From assembly GCA_028691975.1 (NCBI GenBank), contig JAQUYF010000002.1, positions 1-64,000 on the forward strand: DNA of 64,000 nt. The letters are read 5' to 3'. The position numbers and the translations under genes were made by a program. This DNA comes from Bacteroidales bacterium (lineage in GTDB: Bacteria; Bacteroidota; Bacteroidia; Bacteroidales; UBA932). Positions 16,648 through 25,518 of the stretch are shown here, piece after piece (within the stretch, counting starts at the first letter, position 1; each line of letters opens with the position of its first letter). The notes under the pieces were generated by a model. The model did no database searches. It saw only the letters and a list, made by a program, of their open reading frames with translations, and was not told the origin of the DNA.

Positions 16648-17055
16648 ATGAAAAAGAAACTGATTTTATCATTATTTGCATTAATTGCAACAATTGGTAT
16701 TGCTTCGGCACAGAATACTCAAACAAAAAGTCAAACGCAAACTACACAAACACGCCGGACTTGTTTTGTTGATGCCAACAATAACGGGGTGTGCGATAGT
16801 TATGAGAATGGAACTTGCAAGGTAGGTAATGGGAAAGGTCTGCAAGACGGAAGCGGTAGAGGACAGGGATTACGCAACGGAAGTGGACGAAGAGGCGGTG
16901 GGAATCAAGCCATAGGACAAGGTAGAGGACGTGGTGGAAACGCAGGGCAAGGATTACGTAATGGCAGTGGTCGTGGTAACGGAGGACGCGCAGCCAATTT
17001 CGTCGATGCGAATAACAATGGTATCTGCGATCGCAGGGAAACAACCACGAAATAA
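16648..17055 (+). CDS. Secreted Gly/Arg-rich protein with two EF-hand-type loops
   Basis: 135 residues. A signal peptide (cut after ASAQ) is followed by a Gln/Thr spacer, the loop DANNNGVCDSYE at about residues 42-53, a 65-residue Gly/Arg/Asn low-complexity region with near repeats of LRNGSGRG, and a second loop DANNNGICDRRE at about 120-131. Both match the 12-residue DxNxNGxxDxxE calcium loop, each with one Cys inside, so the ends might also be linked by a disulfide. Gene sits last in the sigma/Spy operon, 29 nt after the Spy-like gene. Function unknown. Confidence 0.75.
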   Translation: MKKKLILSLFALIATIGIASAQNTQTKSQTQTTQTRRTCFVDANNNGVCDSYENGTCKVGNGKGLQDGSGRGQGLRNGSGRRGGGNQAIGQGRGRGGNAGQGLRNGSGRGNGGRAANFVDANNNGICDRRETTTK

Positions 17056-17100
17056 TTGATAACTATTTTTGCGATTTTTAAACTATCGAAAAATATTCCC

Positions 17101-17131
17101 AAAGGGCACTACAGAATGAAGTGCCTTTTTT
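17101..17131. terminator. Hairpin between convergent genes at the end of the sigma/Spy operon
   Basis: AAAGGGCACT (17101-17110) pairs with AGTGCCTTT (17119-17127) with one bulged G, followed by T-run. It terminates the rightward operon and touches the stop codon of the leftward metallo-hydrolase gene. Confidence 0.75.
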
Positions 17132-17951
17132 ATATTTCTATTATAAATCCGCTGTAAAAAGAGATAAATTTCTCGCCGAGTGTTTCCGATAAGATTTTTT
17201 GAGCATTTATTCCTGTGCAATGACCGGTAATAAGTTTCATTTGTGGATATAATGACTTGATTTTATATGCTATTTCAGTAAGCTGCTCGTCTGTTTCATA
17301 TTTATTTTCTGCATCGGAGTCAATCAAGTGTGTTCCTCCGATATATGCGTACAAATCCTGACATTGGCAAGCCGAAAGCGTGTTCAGTATGCCCAAATGC
17401 GTACATGCCGAAAGAACTATGTCTCCTTGAGGCGTATCGATACATAATGCCATTTCATGCAGGAAATCGTCCGGCAAATCGTTTACAAGCAATGTCCGGT
17501 TCGCTTTCGGCGTGCCGAATAATACAGGAATATTACAGTGCAACATTACACTCTCAGATAGTCGTATATCTGTATCGACCAAGACAAACCGTTCGGGATT
17601 ATTTTCTACAATGGAATAATCCGGTGAAATATCTCGTTTCGACCCTCTGCGTGTGGAATAATAATAATTTCCTGCAATGTGAGATGAGATAAATATTTTT
17701 GCTTTACTGTTCTGTTTGATGAAATTTGCCAATCCGCCTGTATGATCTCGGTGGGCATGAGATAACACCAAACAATCAATATCTGCAATGCTTATACCTA
17801 ATCTCGCGGCATTGTCTTCAAACTTACCGGAGGCACCAACATCCATTAACCATTTGCGATTATCGACCTCAAAATAGATACTTAATCCATGTTCTGTTTG
17901 TAAATCCGTATGAGGATTAGGTGTATTGTCTATGAGAATAACCACCCTCAT
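17130..17951 (-). CDS. MBL-fold metallo-hydrolase
   Basis: 273 residues from ATG 17951, which overlaps the stop of the gene upstream as ATGA; a 14-residue longer start at 17993 would overlap further and is less likely. The metal motif LSHAHRDHTGG (HxHxDH) lies at about residues 62-72, and a later Cys/His segment (SACTHLGILN and TGHCTG) completes a two-metal site. It belongs to the branch often annotated as 7,8-dihydropterin-6-methyl-4-(beta-D-ribofuranosyl)-aminobenzene-5'-phosphate synthase-like. Such genes commonly accompany DUF134 and NifX-like genes in anaerobes. The substrate is unknown. Confidence 0.86.
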   Translation of the reverse strand: MRVVILIDNTPNPHTDLQTEHGLSIYFEVDNRKWLMDVGASGKFEDNAARLGISIADIDCLVLSHAHRDHTGGLANFIKQNSKAKIFISSHIAGNYYYSTRRGSKRDISPDYSIVENNPERFVLVDTDIRLSESVMLHCNIPVLFGTPKANRTLLVNDLPDDFLHEMALCIDTPQGDIVLSACTHLGILNTLSACQCQDLYAYIGGTHLIDSDAENKYETDEQLTEIAYKIKSLYPQMKLITGHCTGINAQKILSETLGEKFISFYSGFIIEI

Positions 17952-18523
17952 TTCTTCCCCTGACTTTTCAGGTATAGCTGATGGTGATAACACCCTTTAC
18001 GCATCATTTTTGAACCGCATTTCGGACATTGATGCTCTTTACATGGCTTCCCTTTCTCGTGCGGGATTTCTGTATCGCATTGAACGCAAATACATATACC
18101 GCCCTCACAATCCATATCTTTGCAACAACGGGTTAAACTATGAAGATTTTTTGAAAGACAATGATTGCAGGTATCTGTTTATTCTTTGGAAACAATTACC
18201 TGACTGCAATCTTCACAACGATACCAGTGATCGTCCGAATAAAAATCACCTCCCTTTATAATAATCGCTTTCCCTTCCACGAATGCCTGAGCAATAGTTT
18301 TACGAGCTTTCTCGTATATGCGCGTAAAAGTAGGGCGAGAAACATTCATTCTCTCGGCTGCCTGCTCTTGTGTTAAGCCTTCGTAATCTGTCAGCTTAAT
18401 TGATTCATATTCTTCAAAGAGAAGTTCAATCGGCTCTACATCCGTAATCGGCACACCGAAAGGTCTGAACCCTTCGACCACAGGCGGAGTCGCCATCATT
18501 CTTCTTCTTTTTGGTCTGGGCAT
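17948..18523 (-). pseudogene. DUF134 DNA-binding protein with zinc ribbon, interrupted by in-frame TAA
   Basis: Start at ATG 18523 (MPRPKRRRMMATPPVVEGF). The HTH region is EGLTQEQAAERMNVSRPTFT. At the zinc ribbon the frame meets TAA (18181-18179): CEDCSQVIVSKE, stop, TDTCNHC. The same frame then stays open for about 75 codons with further Cys/His (DMDCEGGICICVQC, KEHQCPKCGSKM) and ends in a TGA that overlaps the MBL gene's ATG. The split CxxC...CxxC and the start-stop overlap downstream show the stop is a secondary change. The first part alone keeps the HTH but only half the ribbon. DUF134 proteins are probable regulators found near NifX/MinD clusters. Confidence 0.72.
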
Positions 18524-18634
18524 ATTTACGCTTATTAGTTTTACATCACAAATATAGTTAAAGCCGAATGCAAACAAATGGGATTTGAATTGCTGAGGCA
18601 CATCCTATATTATGCAAATATACAACTATTAATG

Positions 18635-18648
18635 AACAAATGTTTATA
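18635..18648. promoter_or_regulatory. Island operator 5, TGAACA-AA-TGTTTA
   Basis: One mismatch in the right arm. The minus-strand -7 box TATATTTG (18624-18617) lies 10 bp to the left and would drive the DUF134-MBL operon. Spacing matches operators 1 and 2. Confidence 0.65.
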
Positions 18649-18747
18649 AAGCGGAATGGAATTTCAAATACTATGTTTGCTATCGAAAATGTAATCAAGG
18701 AAAAGATTGTATTTGAAAATGTAGGTAATACGGAGATATTTTAGTAA

Positions 18748-18867
18748 CTTTACACCAAGTTAAGTCGCTCTTTATTTGATGCAAGAATTAAGCAGACCAA
18801 CGAAGTCCGCTCGTTTCTAAATCGTTACCTGTCGCGAAAATTCTTCTTGCAACTTGCTTATTCATAG
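18748..18867 (+). pseudogene. Short gene fragment at the island's right edge
   Basis: The plus strand from 18748 to the TAG at 18865-18867 is open for 39 codons and reads like a protein end (SRSLFDARIKQTNEVRSF then LNRYLSRKFFLQLAYS), without start codon or ribosome site. A second short frame, 18672-18743 (MFAIENVIKEKIVFENVGN...), precedes it in another frame. I take the stretch 18602-18861 as promoter plus gene debris. No family recognised. Confidence 0.3.
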
Positions 18868-19947
18868 CGCAAAAGACAAAATTCTATGTCTTGCGGTATG
18901 AGTCGAGATGTTTTTACTGATGCCGGCCTTTTTTGCCAGTTTTTTCAAATGGTTGTTGATCAGGACGGTAGCGGAGATGATTGCTTTCGAAATATCTATT
19001 TTGGAGGCAGAGTCAATGTCTACTTTTAAAAAATTAAATATATATTTCTCACAATCAGACGGTTGCTGCACATAGCCATCAAATATATTTTGAACCTTCC
19101 GAATAATCGGGACAGTAATCTTACTGCCTGTTTTCTTCATCACGATGCTGATATGAGCACCATCATAGTTACTCCATTTCAGCCGCAGTATGTCGGAGAT
19201 TCGCAAACCAGTATAACACTCCGTAAGAAAGATATTTCGCACATCGAAAGGAATTGTACCGGGGGTAAGTTTCAGAGAGATAAGTTGATCAAGTTCCGAT
19301 TCTTCGAGATAACATCGCTCTGCCTGTTCTCTCGTGAAAGATGTTTTAATAAAGGGATTGTCGGCGGCCTTCAGTCCCTGTGAGTTGTATGTCTCAAGCA
19401 GCAGCTTTTCTAAAATCTTCATATTTTCAGTTATGGTGTTTTTTTTGTTGTGCAATGTGTTTTTCAGGTATAAAGCATAGTTTTCAATAAAGTCGGAAGT
19501 GATTTTATTGATGGGTAAATGGCTGTGATTTAGATATTTGATTAACTTTGATATTGCAGCATGATAATTTTTGTAAGAGCAGTATTGCCCATTACTTAAC
19601 AGCGTATCCAGCGTGCCTTTAGCGTGCTCCAGGAAGTCACAAGAGTTGACCGAGTGTATTTTCCTTCGCATGGAGCCGATATCGTTAATTCCCGTTGAAC
19701 TGTTTAACATAAGCAGCCATTTTTCAATATCGGCAACTTCTTTTTCGATGAAAGTATTCAATTCTGCATAGTTGGGGTGTTTTCTTGTGACAAGTTGCCG
19801 GTTTTGGTTCCAATATTCCGGCTTTAACCGGTAAATTGTCTTGTAGGTCGTCTGACGGTTAAGAGTTATTCTTAAACAAATCGGAGCTTCGTGCGTTTTT
19901 GCGGAGATATGATCCATGCGCATCACTAATTTTTTTGAAATAGTCAT
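18862..19947 (-). pseudogene. Tyrosine recombinase/integrase, 3'-truncated (no catalytic Tyr)
   Basis: 361 residues. The N-terminal arm-binding and SAM-like domains (about 1-205) are typical of Bacteroidetes phage-type integrases. The catalytic domain shows box I arginine in CYTGLRISDILRLKW and the HxxR motif in STHTARH, but after that His the protein ends in RILSFAL and a stop. The segment that should follow, with the conserved His/Trp and the nucleophilic Tyr some 30-40 residues later, is missing. The enzyme is therefore expected to be inactive. It lies at the right edge of the island and faces it with its broken end. Confidence 0.85.
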
Positions 19948-20053
19948 AATTTTTTAATTTTATTGGTAAAACATAAGTGAAACAAAAATAAAAAGAAAGG
20001 GTGCACGGGGAATAATGTTAAATTTGTCGGAGAATCCGATAACTAAACACCAA

Positions 20054-21211
20054 ATGAAACAATTGTTCAAAATAACCTGTCTGATAATCATCGTCTTATC
20101 TCTTTGTTCATGTCAGCCGTCCGCTACAAAAGAGGCAAAAGTATGGGCATGGCTCTCCGGCAAGACAACAACGACACCCGAAAGGTGGGAGGAGCTGTTT
20201 TCGGCTGCGGAGCAAATCGGAATAGATGCAATCCTGCTGGAGTGTCACGGCGGATATCCGGAAATACTTGGGGATACCTCGGACTTTCGCGACAGCGCAG
20301 CCATTACAATAATCAAAAATGCACTCCCGTATGCTCAGAAGCATAATATTGAATTGCATGCGTGGATTTGGACAGCTAACAGAACTGAGATGTCTTGGCG
20401 CAGGGCACATCCCGAATATTATCAGGTCAACGGCAAAGGAGAGTCTTGTCTAGATATAAAGCTTTATAACAGAGAACACTACAGGTGGCTGTGTCCATCA
20501 AGACCTGAAAATTTGGAATATATGAAAGAGCGGGTTAGGGAATTGGCGGAAATAGAGGGTCTTGCAGGCATCCATTTGGATTTTATCAGATACCCTGATG
20601 CGATACTGCCTTATGCGTTGCATGAAAGCAGAGGAGTTGTGCAGGATAAGGTCTATCCGCAATGGGACTTTTGCTATTGTGATGAGTGTCGCAGGCTCTT
20701 TAAAGAGCAGACAGGCATAGATCCGATGGATCTTGAAGATCCGACTTCCAATCAAGCATGGATGCAGTTCAGATGGGATGCCATGAGTCACTTCGCAAGT
20801 GAAATAGCAGCCGAGATCAGGCGGCTCGGTAAAGTCTCTTCTGCAGCAGTATTTGCATCGCCGGAGGAGTCTAAGAAACTTGTCCGTCAGGACTGGGCCA
20901 ATTATCGCAACTTTGATTATATTTTTCCGATGCTGTATCACAAATACTACAATTGGGATGATGAGATGGTTGAAATTGCCACAAGACAGGGAGTTGAGGC
21001 TCTTGCAGAAGCGCACAACGATGCTTCTCTCTGCACGGGCCTGTTTACAGGCCATGTGCCTGCAGAGAGAATCGGGGAGTTTTTGGATATGACGGAGCGC
21101 GGTGGCTCCAACGGCATCTGTTTTTTCTCCATGGAGGGAATCCTGCGTAAGGCCGGCTATGCTGATTCGCTGAAAGCCGCCCTTCATGGAAAAATAGGGA
21201 GAGATGAATGA
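20054..21211 (+). CDS. GHL10/DUF187-type glycosidase-like lipoprotein
   Basis: About 385 residues from ATG 20054 (MKQLFKITCLIII); 13 further upstream codons are possible but break the signal peptide. Lipobox LSLCSC. The body is a TIM-barrel-like glycoside hydrolase domain (LECHGGYPEI, LHAWIWTANR, LDFIRYPD, FPMLYHKYYNWDDE), as in YngK/YddW family proteins. Asp in HLDFIRYPD and the acid in the later strand are probable catalytic residues. It is the first intact gene right of the island. The sugar substrate is unknown. Confidence 0.82.
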   Translation: MKQLFKITCLIIIVLSLCSCQPSATKEAKVWAWLSGKTTTTPERWEELFSAAEQIGIDAILLECHGGYPEILGDTSDFRDSAAITIIKNALPYAQKHNIELHAWIWTANRTEMSWRRAHPEYYQVNGKGESCLDIKLYNREHYRWLCPSRPENLEYMKERVRELAEIEGLAGIHLDFIRYPDAILPYALHESRGVVQDKVYPQWDFCYCDECRRLFKEQTGIDPMDLEDPTSNQAWMQFRWDAMSHFASEIAAEIRRLGKVSSAAVFASPEESKKLVRQDWANYRNFDYIFPMLYHKYYNWDDEMVEIATRQGVEALAEAHNDASLCTGLFTGHVPAERIGEFLDMTERGGSNGICFFSMEGILRKAGYADSLKAALHGKIGRDE

Positions 21212-21219
21212 TTTTTTAC

Positions 21220-21227
21220 TATCTTTG
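21220..21227 (+). promoter_or_regulatory. -7 box TATCTTTG of ychF
   Basis: Matches the Bacteroidetes TAnnTTTG element exactly, 25 nt before the ychF ATG, leaving room for a short leader. Confidence 0.6.
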
Positions 21228-21252
21228 CCCGTTAATATAAAAAGCATATAAT

Positions 21253-22356
21253 ATGGCAGTAAAGTGTGGTATTGTGGGGCTTCCGAATGTGGGCAAATCT
21301 ACTCTTTTCAATTGTATAAGTTCTTCTAAGGCACAGGCGGCAAACTTTCCGTTTTGTACAATTGAGCCGAATGTAGGTTCGACTGTTGTGCCCGATGCGA
21401 GATTGACGGTGCTTGAACAGTTGGTTCACCCTAAAAGAGTGGTGCCTGCTACTGTTGAAATAGTAGATATTGCGGGTCTTGTGAAGGGAGCAAGTAAAGG
21501 AGAAGGTCTTGGCAACCAGTTTCTTGCCAATATCAGGGAGACAGATGCAATTTTGCACGTGTTACGCTGCTTTGATGATGCAAATGTGGTGCACGTGGAT
21601 GGAAGTGTAGATCCTGTAAGAGATAAAGAGGTTATAGACCTTGAACTGCAGTTTAAGGATTTGGAGACCATCACAAACAGACTTGCCAAGGTGCAGAAAC
21701 AGGCCCAGACCGGTGGGGATAAACAGGCTAAGAAGGCTGTCGATGTGATGTTGAGGTACAAAGAGGTGCTTGAGCAGGGCAAGAATGCGAGAGAAGTCAC
21801 GCCGGATAATCCTGATGAGGAGAAAATTGCCCGCGAGATGTGTCTTCTGACCAATAAGCCTGTCATGTATATCTGTAATGTAGATGAGGCTTCCGCCAAA
21901 AATGGAAACAAATATGTCGATGCTGTCAGAGAAGCCGTGAAGGGAGAGGATGCCGAGATACTTGTCATTGCAGCCAAGATTGAGTCTGAAATTGCCGAAC
22001 TGGAGGATTTTGAGGAGAGGGAGATGTTTTTACAGGAGATTGGCTTAAAAGATTCCGGAGTCGTGCGATTGATACAGGCAGCTTATTCGCTACTCAATCT
22101 GCAAACCTATTTTACCGCAGGTGAACCGGAGGTAAGAGCATGGACCATCAATAAGGGAGATAAAGCCCCGCGCGCAGCAGGAGTGATACATACGGACTTC
22201 GAGAAAGGCTTTATCCGTGCCGAAGTGATAAGGTACGAGGATTATATTACGCTGGGATCTGAAGCAGCCTGCCGTGCGGCCGGTAAGCTAAACAGCGAGG
22301 GTAAGGATTATGTGGTGCAGGACGGTGATGTAATGCACTTCCTGTTTAATGTATAA
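21253..22356 (+). CDS. ychF: Redox-responsive P-loop ATPase/GTPase YchF (Ola1 family)
   Basis: 367 residues. G1 GLPNVGKSTLF (about residues 8-18), G3 DIAGLVKGASKGEGLGN, G4-like NVDE and the C-terminal TGS domain (LQTYFTAGEPEVRAW, ending VMHFLFNV) are all present at full family length. YchF prefers ATP, binds ribosomes and influences stress responses. Transcribed from the -7 box at 21220-21227. Confidence 0.97.
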   Translation: MAVKCGIVGLPNVGKSTLFNCISSSKAQAANFPFCTIEPNVGSTVVPDARLTVLEQLVHPKRVVPATVEIVDIAGLVKGASKGEGLGNQFLANIRETDAILHVLRCFDDANVVHVDGSVDPVRDKEVIDLELQFKDLETITNRLAKVQKQAQTGGDKQAKKAVDVMLRYKEVLEQGKNAREVTPDNPDEEKIAREMCLLTNKPVMYICNVDEASAKNGNKYVDAVREAVKGEDAEILVIAAKIESEIAELEDFEEREMFLQEIGLKDSGVVRLIQAAYSLLNLQTYFTAGEPEVRAWTINKGDKAPRAAGVIHTDFEKGFIRAEVIRYEDYITLGSEAACRAAGKLNSEGKDYVVQDGDVMHFLFNV

Positions 22357-22383
22357 AAGACAAATAATAAAACACAAATAAAA

Positions 22384-23718
22384 ATGAAACGTTTTCTTTC
22401 AATTTTAATTTTTACGGCAGCGATTGCAGTCAGCTGCAACAATAAGGCTCTGGAGCCTGTGGCAGACCCCACATGGTACTCCAATCCAACCTATTTCACG
22501 GAGAAAAATTCCATGTATGTCGAGATGCCGATCGATACCAATGATATCATCATGTTGGGTGACGACTATATGGACAGAGGTATTTGGGAGGCCTTTTTTG
22601 CAAACAGAGATATCAAAAACAGAGGAATTGCCCTTGATGCTACACCTCACGTTTTGTACAGAATAGATCAGATTGCCGGGCAAGCTCCGAAAAAAATCTT
22701 CGTGAGTGTCGGGTTTAGAGATGTCCTCCACGGATCTCAGGCAGACAGTGTCGTGATAAACATTAAAGAGATTATGCGCAGAGCGCACAAGCTTTCACCG
22801 AAGACATCGCTTTACTATCTCGGAACACTTCCTACCGGCAATATGACTCCGGAGCAAATAGCTGAGGTTAAAGAGATTAATACACAGATAGCCGCAAATG
22901 CCGAGGCCGGAAAATACACTTACGTTGACGTTCCTGCAGTGATTACAGGCGAGAACGGTACAATCTCCGACCAATACACATGGAATGGTGTTAACCTCAA
23001 TGGTGCAGGGTATGAAGCTTATGCAAAGGCAATAGAAGAGTATATCGGGCAACCTGCCCTAAATAAGGCAAACGACAAGGAGTATCCTGCAATTACAGAT
23101 TACTATAAGCACAGACTCTCTATCTTCAATTCACTTCCGGATACTCACAATCGGATTATAATGGTAGGGAACAGCCTCAATAACAATGCTTTATGGTCAG
23201 AATTGCTGCCGTTTACGGATGTCCTTAACCGCGGTATCAGCGGAGATGTTGCAGAAGGCGTTTACAATCGTCTCGATGATATTATTGCCGAACAGCCGAA
23301 CAAAATATACCTGATGATAGGTATCAATGACTTCATCAACAATCCTGATAAAAAGGCAATTGATGTATGGACTACATACGAGAAGATAATTAAAAAGATA
23401 CAGGAAGAGATCCCTCAGACAACAATCTACGCTCAGAGTGTCTTACCGCTAAGCGCCGACAAATCAGAGCAGTATGGCGGAGTAAACAGCAAAGTTATAG
23501 AGCTTAACAAGCTGATTGAAGCCGGCAAAGACAAATACGGATATATCTATCTGGATATAGCCAAAGAGCTTCAGGATGCGGACGGAAACCTTGCAGAGAG
23601 CCATACTACTGACGGTGTCCACCTTTCAGCCACAGCCTATTTTATATGGGCAAAACAACTCTCTTTAGGCAACAGAATGATAATAATGAGTGATCCTTAC
23701 GTGGAAGAGCAAAAATAA
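22384..23718 (+). CDS. Lipoprotein with two tandem SGNH/GDSL hydrolase domains
   Basis: 444 residues. Signal peptide with lipobox AVSC. Domain 1 (about 50-215) keeps the fold but has GDDYMDRG where GDS is expected and ends TWNGVNLNG without the DxxH pair, so it looks non-catalytic. Domain 2 (about 250-435) has MVGNSLNNN (Ser block I), GIND (block III) and TDGVHLSA (DxxH, block V), a usable catalytic set. Such esterases remove acetyl or acyl groups from glycans or lipids. It precedes aspS by 1 nt but is functionally unrelated to it. Confidence 0.85.
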   Translation: MKRFLSILIFTAAIAVSCNNKALEPVADPTWYSNPTYFTEKNSMYVEMPIDTNDIIMLGDDYMDRGIWEAFFANRDIKNRGIALDATPHVLYRIDQIAGQAPKKIFVSVGFRDVLHGSQADSVVINIKEIMRRAHKLSPKTSLYYLGTLPTGNMTPEQIAEVKEINTQIAANAEAGKYTYVDVPAVITGENGTISDQYTWNGVNLNGAGYEAYAKAIEEYIGQPALNKANDKEYPAITDYYKHRLSIFNSLPDTHNRIIMVGNSLNNNALWSELLPFTDVLNRGISGDVAEGVYNRLDDIIAEQPNKIYLMIGINDFINNPDKKAIDVWTTYEKIIKKIQEEIPQTTIYAQSVLPLSADKSEQYGGVNSKVIELNKLIEAGKDKYGYIYLDIAKELQDADGNLAESHTTDGVHLSATAYFIWAKQLSLGNRMIIMSDPYVEEQK

Positions 23719-23719
23719 T

Positions 23720-25486
23720 ATGTATAGAACTAATACATGCGGAGAATTGCGTATTGACCATGTCGGTCACACAGTTACCCTCGCGGGTTGGGTGCAGAGA
23801 ATCCGCAAAATGGGAGGTATGACATTTATTGATTTGAGAGACCGATACGGTATAACTCAATTGGTAATTGACGGGACTTCCGCAAAAGAAATCAATGACA
23901 CTGTAGCATCTCTCGGCCGAGAATATGTAATTCAGGCTGAAGGTAAAGTTGAAGAGAGACAGAGCAAAAACAATAAGATCCCTACGGGGGAGATTGAGAT
24001 TAAACTCACAAAAATCAATATACTGAATAAAGCGCAGACCCCTCCTTTCACCATCGAAGATGAATCGGATGGAGGAGAAGAGCTCAGGGCTAAATACCGT
24101 TATCTTGATCTACGCCGTAATCCTCTTAAAAAGGCACTGATGCTCAGGCACAAGATGGCTCATGAAACGAGAGTGTATCTTGATAGTCAGAATTTTATGG
24201 AGATAGAGACCCCGTACCTGATCAAGTCGACACCTGAAGGAGCGAGAGACTTTGTGGTGCCGAGTCGTATGAACCCCGGCGAGTTTTATGCTCTTCCGCA
24301 GAGTCCGCAACAGTATAAACAGTTGCTGATGGTGGCGGGTTTCGACCGTTATTTCCAGATAGTTCGTTGCTTCAGAGATGAAGATCTCAGGGCAGACCGT
24401 CAGCCGGAGTTTACACAGATCGACTGCGAAATGTCTTTTGTCGAGAGAGATGATGTTTTGAGGACATTTGAAGGTCTTGCGAAACACCTCTTCAAGAGTG
24501 TTTTAGGTAAAGACTTTAAAGAGCCGTTCCTTCGTATGCCTTACAGCGAGGCGATGGGCAGCTACGGAAGCGACAAGCCGGATATAAGATTTGGAATGAA
24601 GATCAATGAACTCACAAACGATGTTAAGGGACACAATTTCTCGGTGTTTGATGACGCTCAGTATGTCGGCGGCATCGTTGTAGAGGGCATTTCCGCTTAT
24701 ACACGCAAGCAGATCGACGAACTTACAGAGTGGGTTAAGAGATCTCAGGTTGGAGCAAAAGGATTGATATATATCAGAGTAAATGAAGACGGACTTAAGT
24801 CTTCGATTGACAAATTTTTCACACAGGACGATCTGAAGAAGATTGTCGGCAAGGTGGGAGCCAAGAGCGGTGATATTATTTTCATTATGTCGGGAGTAAA
24901 ATCCAAAACTCAAGTTGCTTTGGGAACACTACGTATCGAGATGGGCAACAGGCTTGGTCTGCGTGACCCCAAAGTCTTTGCTCCTTTGTGGGTATGTGAT
25001 TTTCCTCTCCTTGAGTGGGATGATGAGACCAATCGCTTCTATGCCATGCACCACCCGTTTACAGCTCCTAAGCCTGAAAATCTTGACAAGTTTTACAGCA
25101 ATAAGAAGGAAGATTTGGAACTTGTTTCAGCCAATGCTTACGACTTTGTTCTTAACGGGACTGAGGTTGGCGGAGGTTCAATCCGTATTCACGATGCAGC
25201 TGTTCAGAAGAGAATGTTCGAGGTGCTCGGTATGACGGACGAAGAGGCTCAGTACAAGTTCGGTTTTCTGATGCAGGCATTTAAATTTGGTGCTCCGCCT
25301 CACGGAGGACTTGCTTTCGGCTTTGACCGCTTCTGCGCATTGTTTGGGGGACAGGATACCATCAGAGATTATATAGCTTTCCCTAAAAACAACACAGGCA
25401 GGGATATGATGGCGGATGCTCCTTCTAAGATAGACGATATTCAAATGAAAGAGCTTTACCTGAAGAGTACCGCTCCTGAAGAATAA
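23720..25486 (+). CDS. aspS: Aspartyl-tRNA synthetase (bacterial type)
   Basis: 588 residues from ATG 23720 ([16 protein letters not shown]); an upstream start at 23690 would extend into the SGNH gene. OB-fold anticodon domain ([20 protein letters not shown]), class II motif 2 ([18 protein letters not shown]), the bacterial GAD insertion (about 280-420) and motif 3 ([16 protein letters not shown]) are all present. It charges tRNA-Asp. Confidence 0.98.
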   Translation: MYRTNTCGELRIDHVGHTVTLAGWVQRIRKMGGMTFIDLRDRYGITQLVIDGTSAKEINDTVASLGREYVIQAEGKVEERQSKNNKIPTGEIEIKLTKINILNKAQTPPFTIEDESDGGEELRAKYRYLDLRRNPLKKALMLRHKMAHETRVYLDSQNFMEIETPYLIKSTPEGARDFVVPSRMNPGEFYALPQSPQQYKQLLMVAGFDRYFQIVRCFRDEDLRADRQPEFTQIDCEMSFVERDDVLRTFEGLAKHLFKSVLGKDFKEPFLRMPYSEAMGSYGSDKPDIRFGMKINELTNDVKGHNFSVFDDAQYVGGIVVEGISAYTRKQIDELTEWVKRSQVGAKGLIYIRVNEDGLKSSIDKFFTQDDLKKIVGKVGAKSGDIIFIMSGVKSKTQVALGTLRIEMGNRLGLRDPKVFAPLWVCDFPLLEWDDETNRFYAMHHPFTAPKPENLDKFYSNKKEDLELVSANAYDFVLNGTEVGGGSIRIHDAAVQKRMFEVLGMTDEEAQYKFGFLMQAFKFGAPPHGGLAFGFDRFCALFGGQDTIRDYIAFPKNNTGRDMMADAPSKIDDIQMKELYLKSTAPEE

Positions 25487-25518
25487 TAGTATTAATACAC
25501 ATAAAAATACACATAAAC

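Noticed and set aside
744-18869. Terminal inverted repeat CGCTATG (744-750) / CATAGCG (18863-18869)
   Set aside because: Only 7 bp and flanking bases diverge; chance match is likely.
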